Positions 45,944 through 56,312 of a DNA stretch of 64,000 nt are shown in pieces. The notes under the pieces were generated by a model. The model had not been told where the DNA came from. It searched no databases and was given only the letters and a program-made list of their open reading frames with translations. Made by a program: the position numbers and the translations under genes. Each line of letters opens with the position of its first letter. Position 1 is the stretch's first letter. The stretch covers positions 170,546 to 234,545 of the forward strand of contig JADJOP010000042.1 of NCBI GenBank assembly GCA_016713735.1, written 5' to 3'. The DNA is from Bryobacterales bacterium. Lineage in GTDB: Bacteria; Acidobacteriota; Terriglobia; Bryobacterales; Bryobacteraceae.

Positions 45944-48900
45944 TTACCGGATGGCGGCGGTGATACTTTGCGCCGCCGAAGTGGAGTTGCCGATGATCAG
46001 CTCAATGGGCACGTTCGATCCCGGAGAGACGCCTTCCGGAATCTGGACGTTGACCTGGAGCACGCCGGCGACAAAGAAGGGAGCCGATCCGGCGTAGAGA
46101 GGCGTCACCTCAACGCCGCCGATGCGGACCTTCACCTGGCCCAGCGGGCGCTTCAGTTCGGCCACCGCGCGCGGCACCGAACCGTTGACGCCGGCCGGTG
46201 TCGTCTGGCCTTCGCCTGTGGCGTAGAGGACGATCACTTCGCCGCGCGAGGCCGGGTTGCCGGAGTTGTTGATGGTGCCGTTCTGATTGAGAATGGCTCC
46301 CTGGCCGGAACCGGTGGAGGTGAGGCTGAAGACGGCCGGCGAGGCGTCGACGACGCGCACGTCGAGCTGGTTGGTTTTGACGCCCTTATATTCGACCTCG
46401 ACCTTGGAAGAGAAGCGGCCGAAGACCTCGTAGGGCACGATGGCGTTGATCTGCGTGGCCGAGGTGTAGAGGATCGGCGCCGCGATGCCGTCAAAGAGCA
46501 CGCGCGTTTCGCTGACCGTGGTGGGGACGGCGCCCTGGGGCGTGAGTTGGAAGCTGACGCCGGGGGACGGTCCGAGGCCGCTGCCGCCGAGGGTGACGAT
46601 CAAGCCCGGGGCGGCCGAGGTGGGCAGGAAGCTGGCGCCGTTGCGGAAGACGGTGAGGCTGCCCGAGGGCGGCGCGGTGACGGTGAGCGTGACGGGAATC
46701 ACCAGGGGCGAGTTGTTGGCCTGGGGCGCGCTGACGTTGAGCGAGCCGGTGTAGACGCCGGCGGCGAGGCCGGTGACGTTGACGCCAATGGTGACGTTGG
46801 CCTCGGTGGTGCCGTTGCCGGGGTTGACGGTGAGCCAGGGGCCGCCGATGGGGGTGGAGGTGGAGATGGTGAAGTTGACGTTGCCGGAGGCCTTCAGGTT
46901 GAGGGCCTGGGTGGCCGGGGTGGAGCCGCCGATGGTGTAGCTGAAGCTCAGGCTGGCCGGCGTGGCCACGAGCTGGTTGATCGGGGCGGGCACTTCGAGG
47001 GTGATGGGGATCACCTGCTGCACGCCGAGGCCGGTGGAGGTGATGCGGATGGTGCCGGTGTAGGTGCCGGCGGTGAGGCTGTTGGTTTTGATGGAGACGG
47101 TGAGCGAGCTGGGGGTGAGGCCGCCGCTGGGGGTGGCCGCCAGCCAGTCGCCACCGTTGAGGGTTTCCACGAGGGTGGTGAAATCGAGCCGCGCGCCGGT
47201 GGAAGAGACGGTGAGCGTCTGAGGCGAGGGCGGGGTGGCGCCGGAGGTTTGGGTGAACTTGAGCGAGTTGGGCGTCACCTGGAGCAGCGAGGTGTTGCTC
47301 GCGTTGTAGAGCACGGGGACGTAGGTGGGGCTGTTGGCGGCGCTGGAGTTGACGGCGATGAGGCCGGTGTAGGTGCCGCCCGAGAAGCGGGTGTCGACGC
47401 CCACGGTGACGGGCTGGCCGCTGGTGCCGGCCAGGGGGCCGGCTATGAGCCAGGCGCCGCCGCTCATCGTGGAAGGCGAGACGGCGTAGGTGACCGAACC
47501 GGAGGTGGCCGTGACGCTGAGGGGCTGGTCAGGCGGAACCTGTCCGCCCGTGCCGAAGGAGAAGCGCAGCGGCTGATCGGGAACGCTGAGCAGGACCGAA
47601 TCGCTGATGAGCATGCTGACTTCAATGGACTGGGCGGGGCCGCCGGCGCTGGTGGGCGTGACGGTGACCGTGCCGGTGTAGACGCCGGCCACCAGACCGG
47701 TGGGGTTGACGCTGATGGAAAGGTCAGCGGGCGTGGTGCCGGAGGTGGTGGAGACGTTGAGCCACGAGCCGCCGGAGGCGACGTTGGTGCCGACGGTGTA
47801 GGAGATGGGCGCGCCGGTGGAGGAGAGAGGGAGAGGGTTTGCGGGCCGGGGGCGGTTTGGCCGGACTGGTGGAGGAAGCGCATGCGCGAGCGGTTGAGCC
47901 GCAAGAGGGGGGTGGCGGAGATGCGCATGGTGACGGGGAGATTGATCTGTGTCACGGCGGCGCCAGGAACAGCGATGTTGACGGTGCCGGTGTAGTCGCC
48001 GGGGACGAGGGTTCCCGGATCGACCGAAACAAAGAGGGCAGCCGGGGTGGAGGTGGAACTGGGAGTCGCATTGAGCCAGTTGCCGCCGTTGGCGGTGACG
48101 GTGATGCCGGTCGGCAGCGGTGCGCCGGCGTTGCTGAGCACGACCAACTCGCCGGCGGGCGTGCTGCCGCCGGTTTGGTGATGGAAGGTAAGCGAGGTGG
48201 CCGAGAGCTGGACGACGGGCTTGTCGGTGATTTTGAGCGTCACCGGGACCGTGAGCGGGCTGTTGGCCGCGCCGGGGGCGGTGAGTTTGATGTTGGCCGT
48301 ATACTCGCCAACCGCAAGGCCGCTGGGGTTGACCGAAGTGGAGAGGTTGGCCGGAGTGATGCCGGAGGTGGGGCTGACGCTGAGCCAGGAGGGGCCCGCG
48401 CCGCCGGCGGTGGCCTCGGTGGTGACGCCGACGCCGACCGAGGCCCCCGTGCTGCCGACGGTGAGGGCGATAGGCTGCGGAGCGGGCGTGCCTATCTGGT
48501 AGGTGAAGTTCACACCGGAGGGTGCGGCGGTGAGCATGGTTTCAGGCGTGACGGTCATGGTCACGGGAATGTCCAGCGTCGGGTTCCCGGTGCTGGTGGA
48601 GGTGAGCGTGATCTTGCCTGTGTAGGTGCCGATGGGAAATGTGTTGTTCACGGTCACACCGACGGTGATCACCTGCGGCGTATTGCCGGTGTTGGGCGGT
48701 GTGATGCTGAGCCAGCTGCCGCCGTTGACCGTGGAGGGCGTGGCGGTGAAGTTGAGCGAGGTGACGCCGGAAGAGCCGATGGAGATGGTCTGGTTGGACG
48801 GCTGGGAGCCGTTGAGGGAGTATTGAAAGGAGAGCGAGCCGGGCGAGGCCGTGAAGAGGGGATTGGCGCTGACGGTGAACGAGATGGGAATGACGAGCGG

Positions 48901-49254
48901 AGTGCCGGTGCCATTGGAGGCGGCGACTGTGATGGTGGCGTTATACACGCCCGCGGGGAAGGAGGAGTTGGCCAGCACGAACACCGTCATGGTGAAGGGC
49001 AGGGAACTGGAGGAGGAAAAGAAGAGCCACTCCGAGGCGCCGATGGTGGGGGCCTGTTTGGTGACGGTGATGCCGAGGCCGGCGGTTCCCGAGATGGTGA
49101 CGGTTTGGGCGACCGGATTCACCGATCCGAGCTGGTAGGCGAACGACAGCGACGGCGGGGTCGCGGTGATGGTCTGCGCCTGCGTTGCCGCGGCGCTGGC
49201 GAAAAACAGCACAGCCGATGCGGCCAAAGGGAACAACCTGGTGCTTGCCTTCAT
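45944..49254 (-). CDS. Large secreted repeat protein with Solibacter-type C-terminal domain, frameshift near 47830
   Basis: About 1,103 residues after correction. A signal peptide (MKASTRLFPLAASAVLFFASAAATQAQ) is followed by eight BACON-like beta-sandwich repeats of roughly 95-100 residues. Each has a W-L-x-x-x-P core (SEWLFFSS, GSWLSITP, PSWLSVSP, GNWLNATP, GSWLNVST, GAWLIAGP, GDWLAATP, GPWLTVNP), usually followed by a G-x-Y-T-G strand. The last 230 residues (FRNGASFLPTSAAPGLIVTLGGSGLGPS ... LQVNVQIPEGVSPGSNVPIELIIGNS) are the TIGR03437 domain found mainly in Solibacter. A one-base shift at about 47825-47840, in a GAGGGAGAG string, separates repeats 4 and 5. Probably surface-attached; ligand unknown. 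GGAG precedes the ATG. Confidence 0.82.
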
Positions 49255-49482
49255 GGTCGAGTCTCCGTTCCTGATCCTGACTTTACGCTTGCTCTCCACC
49301 GATTGCCGGGAATCGGGAGCCGGACGCAAACTCTTGTCCCGGCGATTAAAACATATTCTATGCAAAATGTTTGCCAAGTAAAAGGGCCCGCGCGCACCTG
49401 GGGGTGAGACGCGGGCCCATCATTGTTAACGTCTGCGCCGCGAAAGCGGTTTCAGTTTGCTTTTCTTCTGACGCGAAAACGC

Positions 49483-50355
49483 CTAATCTTCGCTGCCCAG
49501 CAGATTCGTGATCGCCCCCAGGCCGGAGCGCTCGTCGCCGCCGGAGGTGGGCGAGACAAACTGGCGGCGCAACTTTTCGAGCGTCATCGATTGGATGATC
49601 ACCTTGCCCGGCCCGGTCAGAGTAGCCAGGAACAATCCTTCTCCGCCGAAGATTGCAGTTTTGATGCCACCCACGAACTGGATGTCGTAGCTCACCGATT
49701 CCTCGAAGGCGACGATGCAGCCGGTGTCGACCTGGAGCATCTCGCCCTGGCCGAGTGTGAACTCGAGGTGATCGCCGCCGGCGTGGATGAAGGCCGTGCC
49801 GGGCCCGGTGAGTTTTTCCAGAATGAAGCCCTCGCCGCCGAAGAAGCCGGCGCCGAGTTTCTTGGTGAAGGCGATGTTCAACTGGACGGTGGATTGCGCG
49901 CAGACGAAGCTGTCGCGCTGGACCAGGATCGAGCGGCCGGCTTCGAGGTTGAACACCTGGATGCGGCCAGGGTAGTCGCCGGCAAAGCCAACTTCGCCGG
50001 TGCCGCTGGAGCGGAAATAGGTGAGGAAGAGCGACTCGCCCATCACCTTGCGCTTGAGCGCGCCCCAGATCTTCTCGCCGATCGAGTTGCCGCTCATGCG
50101 CGTCTCCCAGGACACGCTGGGGGTCTTGTAGACCATCTTGCCGGCTTCGGCGTAGATCTCCTGGCCGGGCTTCATCTTCAACCGGGCCACCTGTAAATTG
50201 TCGCCGAAGACCTCGTAGTCAAGCGGTTCGCTCGAGGTGTAGCCGCTGGCCATGGAAGGCGCGCCCGCGGGCGCGCCCGTGTTGGGCCGTCCGCAACCGG
50301 GGCAAAACCGCGCCGCGTCGGCCATCTGCATCCCACATCCCACACAAAAAGGCAT
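49483..50355 (-). CDS. AIM24 family protein with zinc ribbon
   Basis: About 290 residues. The N-terminus MPFCVGCGMQMADAARFCPGCGRPN is a zinc ribbon with two C-x-x-C pairs. The rest is an AIM24 (TIGR00266-type) beta domain, with MKPGQEIYAEAGKMVYKTPSVSWETRM, GFFGGEGFILEKLTGPGTAFIHAGG and FGGEGLFLATLTGPGKVIIQSM. AIM24-like proteins bind membrane or mitochondrial inner-membrane complexes in eukaryotes; bacterial function is unclear. The ATG at 50355 has GGAGG a few bases upstream; a start 6 codons earlier adds nothing conserved. It is divergent from the large metalloprotease-like gene. Confidence 0.85.
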   Translation of the reverse strand: MPFCVGCGMQMADAARFCPGCGRPNTGAPAGAPSMASGYTSSEPLDYEVFGDNLQVARLKMKPGQEIYAEAGKMVYKTPSVSWETRMSGNSIGEKIWGALKRKVMGESLFLTYFRSSGTGEVGFAGDYPGRIQVFNLEAGRSILVQRDSFVCAQSTVQLNIAFTKKLGAGFFGGEGFILEKLTGPGTAFIHAGGDHLEFTLGQGEMLQVDTGCIVAFEESVSYDIQFVGGIKTAIFGGEGLFLATLTGPGKVIIQSMTLEKLRRQFVSPTSGGDERSGLGAITNLLGSED

Positions 50356-50539
50356 CGTTTTCCTCCAAGTCACCTACTGCCCGCTGAACCTCGCCGGGCC
50401 CGGCATCGGCGGCCCGGCAGGTGCGGCCCGGCAGGTTCGTTCCGGCGCGTTCGTTCCGGCGCGGGCGGCCCGCCCTCCTCAGCTTACAATTCCGTATCCT
50501 AAAGTTGGAGGCCGCCGTCTCATTTCAGTAGATTCCCCC

Positions 50540-53479
50540 ATGCATACGCAGTTTCGACGCTTCGTGTTCCCCCCAATTGCCCTGCTGCTGGTTGCGGCGG
50601 CAGCGCTCGACGCCAAACAGGACTGGCTGGCCTGCGGCACGCATTCTCTGTCGAGCCAGGAGGCCATTGCGCTGCACCGCGCGGCGGTGGCCACGCGCAA
50701 GCCGTCTTCCCTCCGCTTGCGGGCGGCCGGGGCGCAGTCGGTGGCCCGCGACATCGGCAACATCGCCATCATTGAAGATGCCGACGGCGTGGTGGCGCGG
50801 CGCAACCTGTTTAGCCTCGACACGCGCACGCTGCGCTTTCTGCCGCAGGCGCCAGGCTTCCAGTTTGAACTGGCGGCGGCCTCCTATGACGCGGCCCAGG
50901 CTTCGGCGGGCACGGCGCTCACCGGGCTCGACGACGACGACGCGCGCCAGATCCAACTGCCGTTCGCCTTTCCTTTTTATGGGCGCACGCACAACGCGGT
51001 GTTCGTCAACTCCGACGGCAACCTGACGTTTCTGGCGGCCGACACGGCGACCTCTGACCGATCGCTGGGCCGTTTAAACGCGGGGCCGCCGCGCATTGCG
51101 CCGCTGTTCCGCGATCTCGATCCGACACGCCCCTCGGCGAGCGTGCGCGTGTTGTCGAACGCGAACGTGGTCGTGGTGTCATGGGTGGATGTGCCTGAGT
51201 ATGCCTCGAGCGGCAACGGTCCGCGGCAGACGTTCCAGGTGCGGCTGTTTCCGGATGGGCGCGTGGAGGCGGCGTTTTCCTCGATCACGACGGCCGAGGC
51301 GGTGGTGGGCCTCTCACCGGGTTCGTTGCAGGGCACAAGCGCGATTGTGCGTTTCCAGCAAGGCAGCAGCGAGACCTATACGGGTACGTTGGCGGAGCGC
51401 TTTTCGGGAACAGAGTCAGTGGACACGGTGTTCACGGCGCAGAAGTTTTATGAGACGCACGACGACGCCTATGACTACCTGGTGCTCTACAACAACCTCG
51501 GCATTCCGGCCGATGACGGCGCCGTGGCGTATGAGTTGACGCTGCGCAACAACCGCGAAGGCTATGGCGACACGCAGATTGAAGCGGGCGTTTTATATGG
51601 CTCGCGGCGGCGCTTGCAGGGCTTCCTCAACATGGGTCCGCTGAGCCAGTATCCGCGCGACCCGATGGGCATTGTGCCGGCGCGCTCCACCAGCCGCGAT
51701 ACGCCGCTGACGGTGTTGGGTCATGAGGCGGGCCACCTGTTTCTGGCCTTTGTGAGTGTCCGCGACGCGAACGACCCCACTGGCATGCCGATGCTGGGGC
51801 GGCAGACGGCGCACTGGAATTTCCGCTTCAACTCCGAGGCCTCGCTGCTGGAAGGCAACCGCATTCGCGACAACGGCGAGGGTACGAGCCCGCGCTTCAC
51901 GACGACGGCCACGGTGGAGGGCTTCTCGCCGCTCGATCAATACCTGATGGGCTTTCGCGATCCGTCGGAGGTGCCGGACACCTTTTATGTGTCGGGGGCC
52001 AACATTGGCTTTGCCGACCGGCCGCCGCAGCCGGGGGTGAACTTCAACGGCACACGGCGCGATGTGAACGTGAACGAGATCATCCAACTCTATGGGCCGA
52101 GGCGGCCGGATGCGTCGATGGCGCAGCGGCGCTACCGCTTTGGGTTCATCCTGATCACCGCCGCCGGGCAGGAGCCAACGGCCGAAGACATTGCGAAGCT
52201 CGACACCTTCCGGCAGCAGTTTGAGACGTTCTACCGCACGGCGAGTTCGGAGCGCGCCGAGGCCGACACGACGTTCCGCCGCGGCGTGCAGCTTTCGCTG
52301 TGGCCGGCGGCGGGGATCGTGGCCGGCACGACGGCGCGGGCCACGGTGAGGCTCGACCGCGCGGCTTCGAGCGAGACGACGCTGCAGCTGCGCTCGGCCA
52401 ACGTGCTGGTGCAACTGCCGTCGACGCTGACCATACCGGCTGGTTCGGCGGGCTTTGCGTTCAACTGGACCGCGGCATCGCCGGGCATCGACGAGATCAT
52501 CGTTTTCAGCTCGGACCCAGATGTTGCCACCGAGACCGCTCGCGTGCAGATTGCCGCCTCGCCAAGCGCGCTGGGGTTGCGCATCATCAGCGGCGACAAG
52601 CAGCGCGCCAGCGGTTCCGCGCCGCTCGCCGAACCGTTGCGCGTGCAGGTGGTGGACGCCAATCTGGTGCCCTATGCGGGCTATCGCGTGAATGCGGCTG
52701 TGCTCGCGGGCGGCAGCGTGACGCCGGACTCGGCGGCCAGCGATGAAGAGGGCTATGTGCAGTTCAACTGGACGCCGGGCGCGGGGCCGGTGTATCAGCT
52801 GAACCTGACGGTGGAGGCCAACGGCGCTGTGGCGGCGGCGACAGCGCTCTCGCGGCCCTTCATTGCCGCCGGCGGCGTGGTGAACGCGGCCTCGTTCACG
52901 CCTGGCATTGTGAGCGGCGGCATCGGTACGATCTTCGGCGCGTCGCTGGCGGCCGGAGCGCAGGCCTTCGGCACTCCGCCGTTCACCGATTCGCTTGCCG
53001 GCGTGCGCGTGCGCATCAACGGGCTGCCGGCCTCGCTGCTGTTTGTGAGCGACCGCCAGATCAACTTCGTCGCGCCCGCCGGTTTGACGCCGGGCACGGC
53101 GCAGGTGACGGTGACGGCGGGTCCGCTGGTTGAGGTGTCGAACGTGGTGGAGGTTGCGGCGCTGGCCAACCAGCCGGGCATCTTCGTGCAAGGCACGCGC
53201 GCGGCGGCCATTCGCAACGGCGAGTTCCTGGAGATCTATTGCACGGGACTCGGCACGACGCAACCGAGCACGGCGAACATCTTTTTAGAGGAGACCGCGC
53301 TGCGCCCTCGTGTGACCATCGGCGGCCGCGACGCGGAGGTGCTCTTCAGCGGCCTCGCGCCGGGCTTCACGGGCCTCTACCAGGTGAACGTGCGCATCCC
53401 GGCCGGCGCCAGCGGCGTGCAGGCCGTGCAGATCTTCCAGGGCGCGGCGGCTAGTAATGTGACGCAGTTTGGGTTTTAG
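50540..53479 (+). CDS. Secreted HExxH protein with NIDO-like and Solibacter C-terminal domains
   Basis: A 979-residue exported protein. Signal peptide: MHTQFRRFVFPPIALLLVAAAALDAK. Residues about 125-290 (IQLPFAFPFYGRTHNAVFVNSDGNLTFL ... PLFRDLDPTRPSASVRVL ... TFQVRLFPDGRVEAAF) follow the nidogen-like NIDO pattern. A zinc-metallopeptidase motif is seen in VLGHEAGHLFLAFVSV, with no obvious third ligand. Two Ig-like beta domains follow (about 590-780), and a TIGR03437 domain (GGVVNAASFTPGIVSGGIGTIFGASL ... VNVRIPAGASGVQAVQIFQG) ends the protein. The protease role is suggested by HExxH only. TAGATT ends 5 nt before the ATG at 50540. Nothing of known function flanks it. Confidence 0.78.
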   Translation: MHTQFRRFVFPPIALLLVAAAALDAKQDWLACGTHSLSSQEAIALHRAAVATRKPSSLRLRAAGAQSVARDIGNIAIIEDADGVVARRNLFSLDTRTLRFLPQAPGFQFELAAASYDAAQASAGTALTGLDDDDARQIQLPFAFPFYGRTHNAVFVNSDGNLTFLAADTATSDRSLGRLNAGPPRIAPLFRDLDPTRPSASVRVLSNANVVVVSWVDVPEYASSGNGPRQTFQVRLFPDGRVEAAFSSITTAEAVVGLSPGSLQGTSAIVRFQQGSSETYTGTLAERFSGTESVDTVFTAQKFYETHDDAYDYLVLYNNLGIPADDGAVAYELTLRNNREGYGDTQIEAGVLYGSRRRLQGFLNMGPLSQYPRDPMGIVPARSTSRDTPLTVLGHEAGHLFLAFVSVRDANDPTGMPMLGRQTAHWNFRFNSEASLLEGNRIRDNGEGTSPRFTTTATVEGFSPLDQYLMGFRDPSEVPDTFYVSGANIGFADRPPQPGVNFNGTRRDVNVNEIIQLYGPRRPDASMAQRRYRFGFILITAAGQEPTAEDIAKLDTFRQQFETFYRTASSERAEADTTFRRGVQLSLWPAAGIVAGTTARATVRLDRAASSETTLQLRSANVLVQLPSTLTIPAGSAGFAFNWTAASPGIDEIIVFSSDPDVATETARVQIAASPSALGLRIISGDKQRASGSAPLAEPLRVQVVDANLVPYAGYRVNAAVLAGGSVTPDSAASDEEGYVQFNWTPGAGPVYQLNLTVEANGAVAAATALSRPFIAAGGVVNAASFTPGIVSGGIGTIFGASLAAGAQAFGTPPFTDSLAGVRVRINGLPASLLFVSDRQINFVAPAGLTPGTAQVTVTAGPLVEVSNVVEVAALANQPGIFVQGTRAAAIRNGEFLEIYCTGLGTTQPSTANIFLEETALRPRVTIGGRDAEVLFSGLAPGFTGLYQVNVRIPAGASGVQAVQIFQGAAASNVTQFGF

Positions 53480-54457
53480 CGAAAGGGCCGAACAGATGGC
53501 ACAGGTGTAGGATCTCTTGGCCGAAGTATGAAGGTTCGGCAAGTCCCAGGGGGTGGCGGCGGGGTGGGGGGGGGGCCGGGCGGGTTCGCCCGAGGGCGGA
53601 CGGGGAGGCCCGGAGGACCAAGCCTTCCAGACCCACGGCTTTGAGGGGGTGGACCCGGACCGGGCCTGGCGCAACTCCGCCGAAGCTACCCTGTCCTGCG
53701 GTCGCGCCTACGGCTCGCACTACCAGAATGGTCGTTGGTCCAACCACTTTCGCCACCCAAGGCCACATGCGAATGACCGCCTCGAAGAGGACTCTCAAAC
53801 CTGGTCTTTCTCAGCCTGGGTGCCGCGCTCTCGGGGGGTGGGGTCGGCTTTTCACCAAGGGAGTTTTGATCCGGCCACCCTCCGGCCGCCCGCTACCTGT
53901 CTCGGATCTCGCGATCCCATCCGCGCGTTCGCATCGAAGGCCGGAGCTGGACTGCCCCGACATCCTCCCCCCGCGACCTTCGGGGGCGAGTATCGTAGAG
54001 CAGGGTGTGTGTGCGAAAGCGAAGGCCACGATGAACGGCGACCGACGCTTTCGGCGGAAATCGGGCGGGCGGCCGGGGGGGGAGGGGACGGAAGGGGGGG
54101 CGATTCAGGACGCGGGCGTGCCGGAGGGCTTCTCAGGACGTTGTCCTGGGCCATGGCGGTTCCCGCCCTTGACTCACCGCGCTCCAGGCCAGGGTGGGGG
54201 GCTCGTAGCTGGCCCGGCGGCTGGAAAGCCCCAGAGCCGACGGCGGGCTCTTCGACGACCTGCGATATCGGGGAGGGCCCGGACACGGACCTCGAACGAG
54301 CCGCCATCGAGCCCGCAACCGGCGAGGGCAGGACGGGTGCATGCCCGCACGCGAACATACCGGGCAGGCGTTCGGTGCTCAGCAAGCTAAAGGCAGACAC
54401 GCTGAAACAGCATCTGCCCAGCTTTGAACGAGCCACTCGCATTCTCGACGAGAAACT
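53480..54457. other. Anonymous region without a confident gene
   Basis: About 980 bp between the HExxH protein and the second sulfatase. Long open frames exist on both strands (for example 53553-54461 on the plus strand), but their composition is Arg/Pro/Gly-rich and they show no domain. They could be chance frames in GC-rich DNA. The content differs from the neighbours: short runs of unrelated-looking sequence with a G10 tract near 53566-53575. It may be the remnant of a mobile or repeated element, which I cannot show. Confidence 0.4.
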
Positions 54458-55876
54458 TTAGCTGCGCGCATCCCACCACGGATGCAGCGGCTCGTCCTGA
54501 TGGCGCGGCTCGGTGCGTGAGGCGGCGAGTTGCTGCTCCATGCGCTGGGTGACATCGGGCATCTTCGCGGCGAGGTCGTTCTTTTCGGTGCGGTCGGCGG
54601 CGAGGTCGTAGAGTTCCACGGCCGCATCCGGTTTGGGGCGGAGGATCTTCATCGTGCCGCGGCGCATGGCGGCCATGGGCTTCTCCTTGCGGAACGATTT
54701 CGTCGCCGCGTCGTAGCGCGGCAACTCCCAATAGAGCGACTCGTGCGGCTTCTGCTGCTTGCCGAGCAGGGTGGGCAGCACGGAGACGCCGTCGAGGCCC
54801 GAGGGCGCCTTCGCTCCGGCTGCTTCGGCGGCGGTGGGCAGGAAGTCGGCAAAGTGCCAGACGTAGTTGTTCGTTTTGCCGGCGGCGATTTTGCCCGGCC
54901 AGCGGGTGATCATGGGCACGCGGAGGCCGCCCTCATACATCGTTGTCTTCTGGCCGCGCAGGCCGGAGGTGTTGTTGAAGTAGTCGTTGTGGAAGTTGCC
55001 CATGATGCCGCCGTTGTCGCTGGTGAAGAAAATGAGCGTGTCCTCTTCGAGCTTCAGCTCGCGCAACAGCGAGAGCAGCGCGCCGGTGTAGTTGTCGATG
55101 CGCGACACCATGCCGGCGTAGGCGGGGCCGAGTTCGCTCTGGTTTTTCAGGCGGCCCTGTTTGTTCACAAAGGGTTCGCCGTTGGGCACGCGGCCGCGAT
55201 AGGCGGAGAGCGAATCCTCGGGCACGTGGGGCTCAAAGTGGGGCACGGTCCAGGAGAGATAGAGGTAGAACGGATTGCTCTTGTTGCGGCGCACGAAGTC
55301 GAGGGCGCGCTGGTTCATCACGTCGTTGGCAAAGGTCTGGCGGCCGGGGGTGTCGTTGCCCTTGAGGTGAAGCTCTTTGTCGTTGTCATAGAGGAAGCGC
55401 GGGTATTGGAAGTGGGCGTGGGCCTGGTGGAGGAAGCCGACAAACTCATCGAAGCCGTGTTTCCAGGGCACGCCGGTGGTGTTGATGTCGCCGAGCCCCC
55501 ATTTGCCGAAGAGGCCGGTGTTGTAGCCGGCGTCCTTCATCACGTTGGCCACGGTGCGTTCCTCGGGCAGCAGCGGAGCGCCGCCGACGTTGCAGCGGAT
55601 GGGGGTGTGGCCGGTGTGGAGTCCGGTCATGAGGCAGCTGCGCGAGGGGGCGCAGACGGTGCAGCCGGCGTAGGCGTCGGTGAAGCGTGTGCCCTGCGTG
55701 GCGAGCTTGTCGATGTTCGGCGTCTTGATGGACTTCTGTCCATAGCAGCCGAGGTCGCCATAGCCCATGTCGTCGGCCATCATCCAAATGACGTTGGGCT
55801 TCTTTGCGGCTCCGCGCAGCGGCAGGACGGAGGCGGCGGCGCCCGCGAGCAATTCCCGGCGAGTGATCGGATTCAT
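54458..55876 (-). CDS. Sulfatase (arylsulfatase family) with Tat signal
   Basis: Exported arylsulfatase of 472 residues. MNPITRRELLAGAAASVLPLRGAA is a twin-arginine signal. PNVIWMMADDMGYGDLGCYG carries the metal-binding aspartates. CAPSR in GCTVCAPSRSCLMTG is the maturation motif with its cysteine, and FFTSDNGGIMGNF the second metal site. TTMYEGGLRVPMITRWPG and the C-terminal LYDLAADRTEKNDLAAK are typical. Substrate not assigned. Its ATG overlaps the DUF2277 stop by 4 bp, so the two genes are coupled. Confidence 0.95.
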   Translation of the reverse strand: MNPITRRELLAGAAASVLPLRGAAKKPNVIWMMADDMGYGDLGCYGQKSIKTPNIDKLATQGTRFTDAYAGCTVCAPSRSCLMTGLHTGHTPIRCNVGGAPLLPEERTVANVMKDAGYNTGLFGKWGLGDINTTGVPWKHGFDEFVGFLHQAHAHFQYPRFLYDNDKELHLKGNDTPGRQTFANDVMNQRALDFVRRNKSNPFYLYLSWTVPHFEPHVPEDSLSAYRGRVPNGEPFVNKQGRLKNQSELGPAYAGMVSRIDNYTGALLSLLRELKLEEDTLIFFTSDNGGIMGNFHNDYFNNTSGLRGQKTTMYEGGLRVPMITRWPGKIAAGKTNNYVWHFADFLPTAAEAAGAKAPSGLDGVSVLPTLLGKQQKPHESLYWELPRYDAATKSFRKEKPMAAMRRGTMKILRPKPDAAVELYDLAADRTEKNDLAAKMPDVTQRMEQQLAASRTEPRHQDEPLHPWWDARS

Positions 55877-56178
55877 GCTGGCAGTATATCGCCGCGCGGC
55901 GTGGAGGAACGGGCCCCGAAGCGGGCCGCCGAGCGGGCGCGGCCCTTGGCGGCTTCGGCCTCGCGGTTGCGCGCCGGCGCGGTGGTTTCGAGCGCGGTGA
56001 GCAGGCGTTGGGCAGCGGCGGCGACTTCGTCCACCGCGGCGGCGAAGGCTGGCTCATTGGCTTTGGAGGGCTTTTGAAACCCGCTGATCTTGCGCACGAA
56101 TTGCAGCGCGGCGGCGCGGATCTCGGCTTCGGTGACGGGCGGGTCGAAATTGAAGAGCGGCCGGATGTTCCTGCACAT
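55873..56178 (-). CDS. DUF2277 family protein
   Basis: A 101-residue protein that begins with the family signature MCRNIRPLFNFDPPVTEAEIRAAALQFVRKISGFQKPSKANEPAF. An AAAAQRLLTALETTAPARNREAEAAKGRARSAARFG helix follows. The function of DUF2277 is unknown. The stop/start overlap with the sulfatase gene indicates a bicistronic unit, but a functional link is not known. The C-terminal R-R-S-S-T-P-R-G-D end is a little longer than usual. Confidence 0.92.
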   Translation of the reverse strand: MCRNIRPLFNFDPPVTEAEIRAAALQFVRKISGFQKPSKANEPAFAAAVDEVAAAAQRLLTALETTAPARNREAEAAKGRARSAARFGARSSTPRGDILPA

Positions 56179-56276
56179 CGCTTCATCATCGCAACTGGAC
56201 CAGCGGCGGGTGGGACGGCACTGGGGACATCGTCACGCCCTCTGCCCGCACATCCCACCGCCGGCGGCAAACCACA

Positions 56277-56282
56277 TATAAT
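56277..56282 (+). promoter_or_regulatory. -10 hexamer TATAAT
   Basis: TATAAT with the ATG 30 nt downstream, preceded by AAAGGAG. This is a normal leadered arrangement. No -35 box at the right distance could be named. Confidence 0.4.
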
Positions 56283-56312
56283 TCTCAACACCACAAAGGA
56301 GCCCAAACGGCC

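Noticed and set aside
53553..54461. Long plus-strand open frame of about 300 codons
   Set aside because: Composition is Gly/Arg/Pro-rich with no domain, and overlapping frames on the other strand are equally long. Probably a chance frame in GC-rich DNA.
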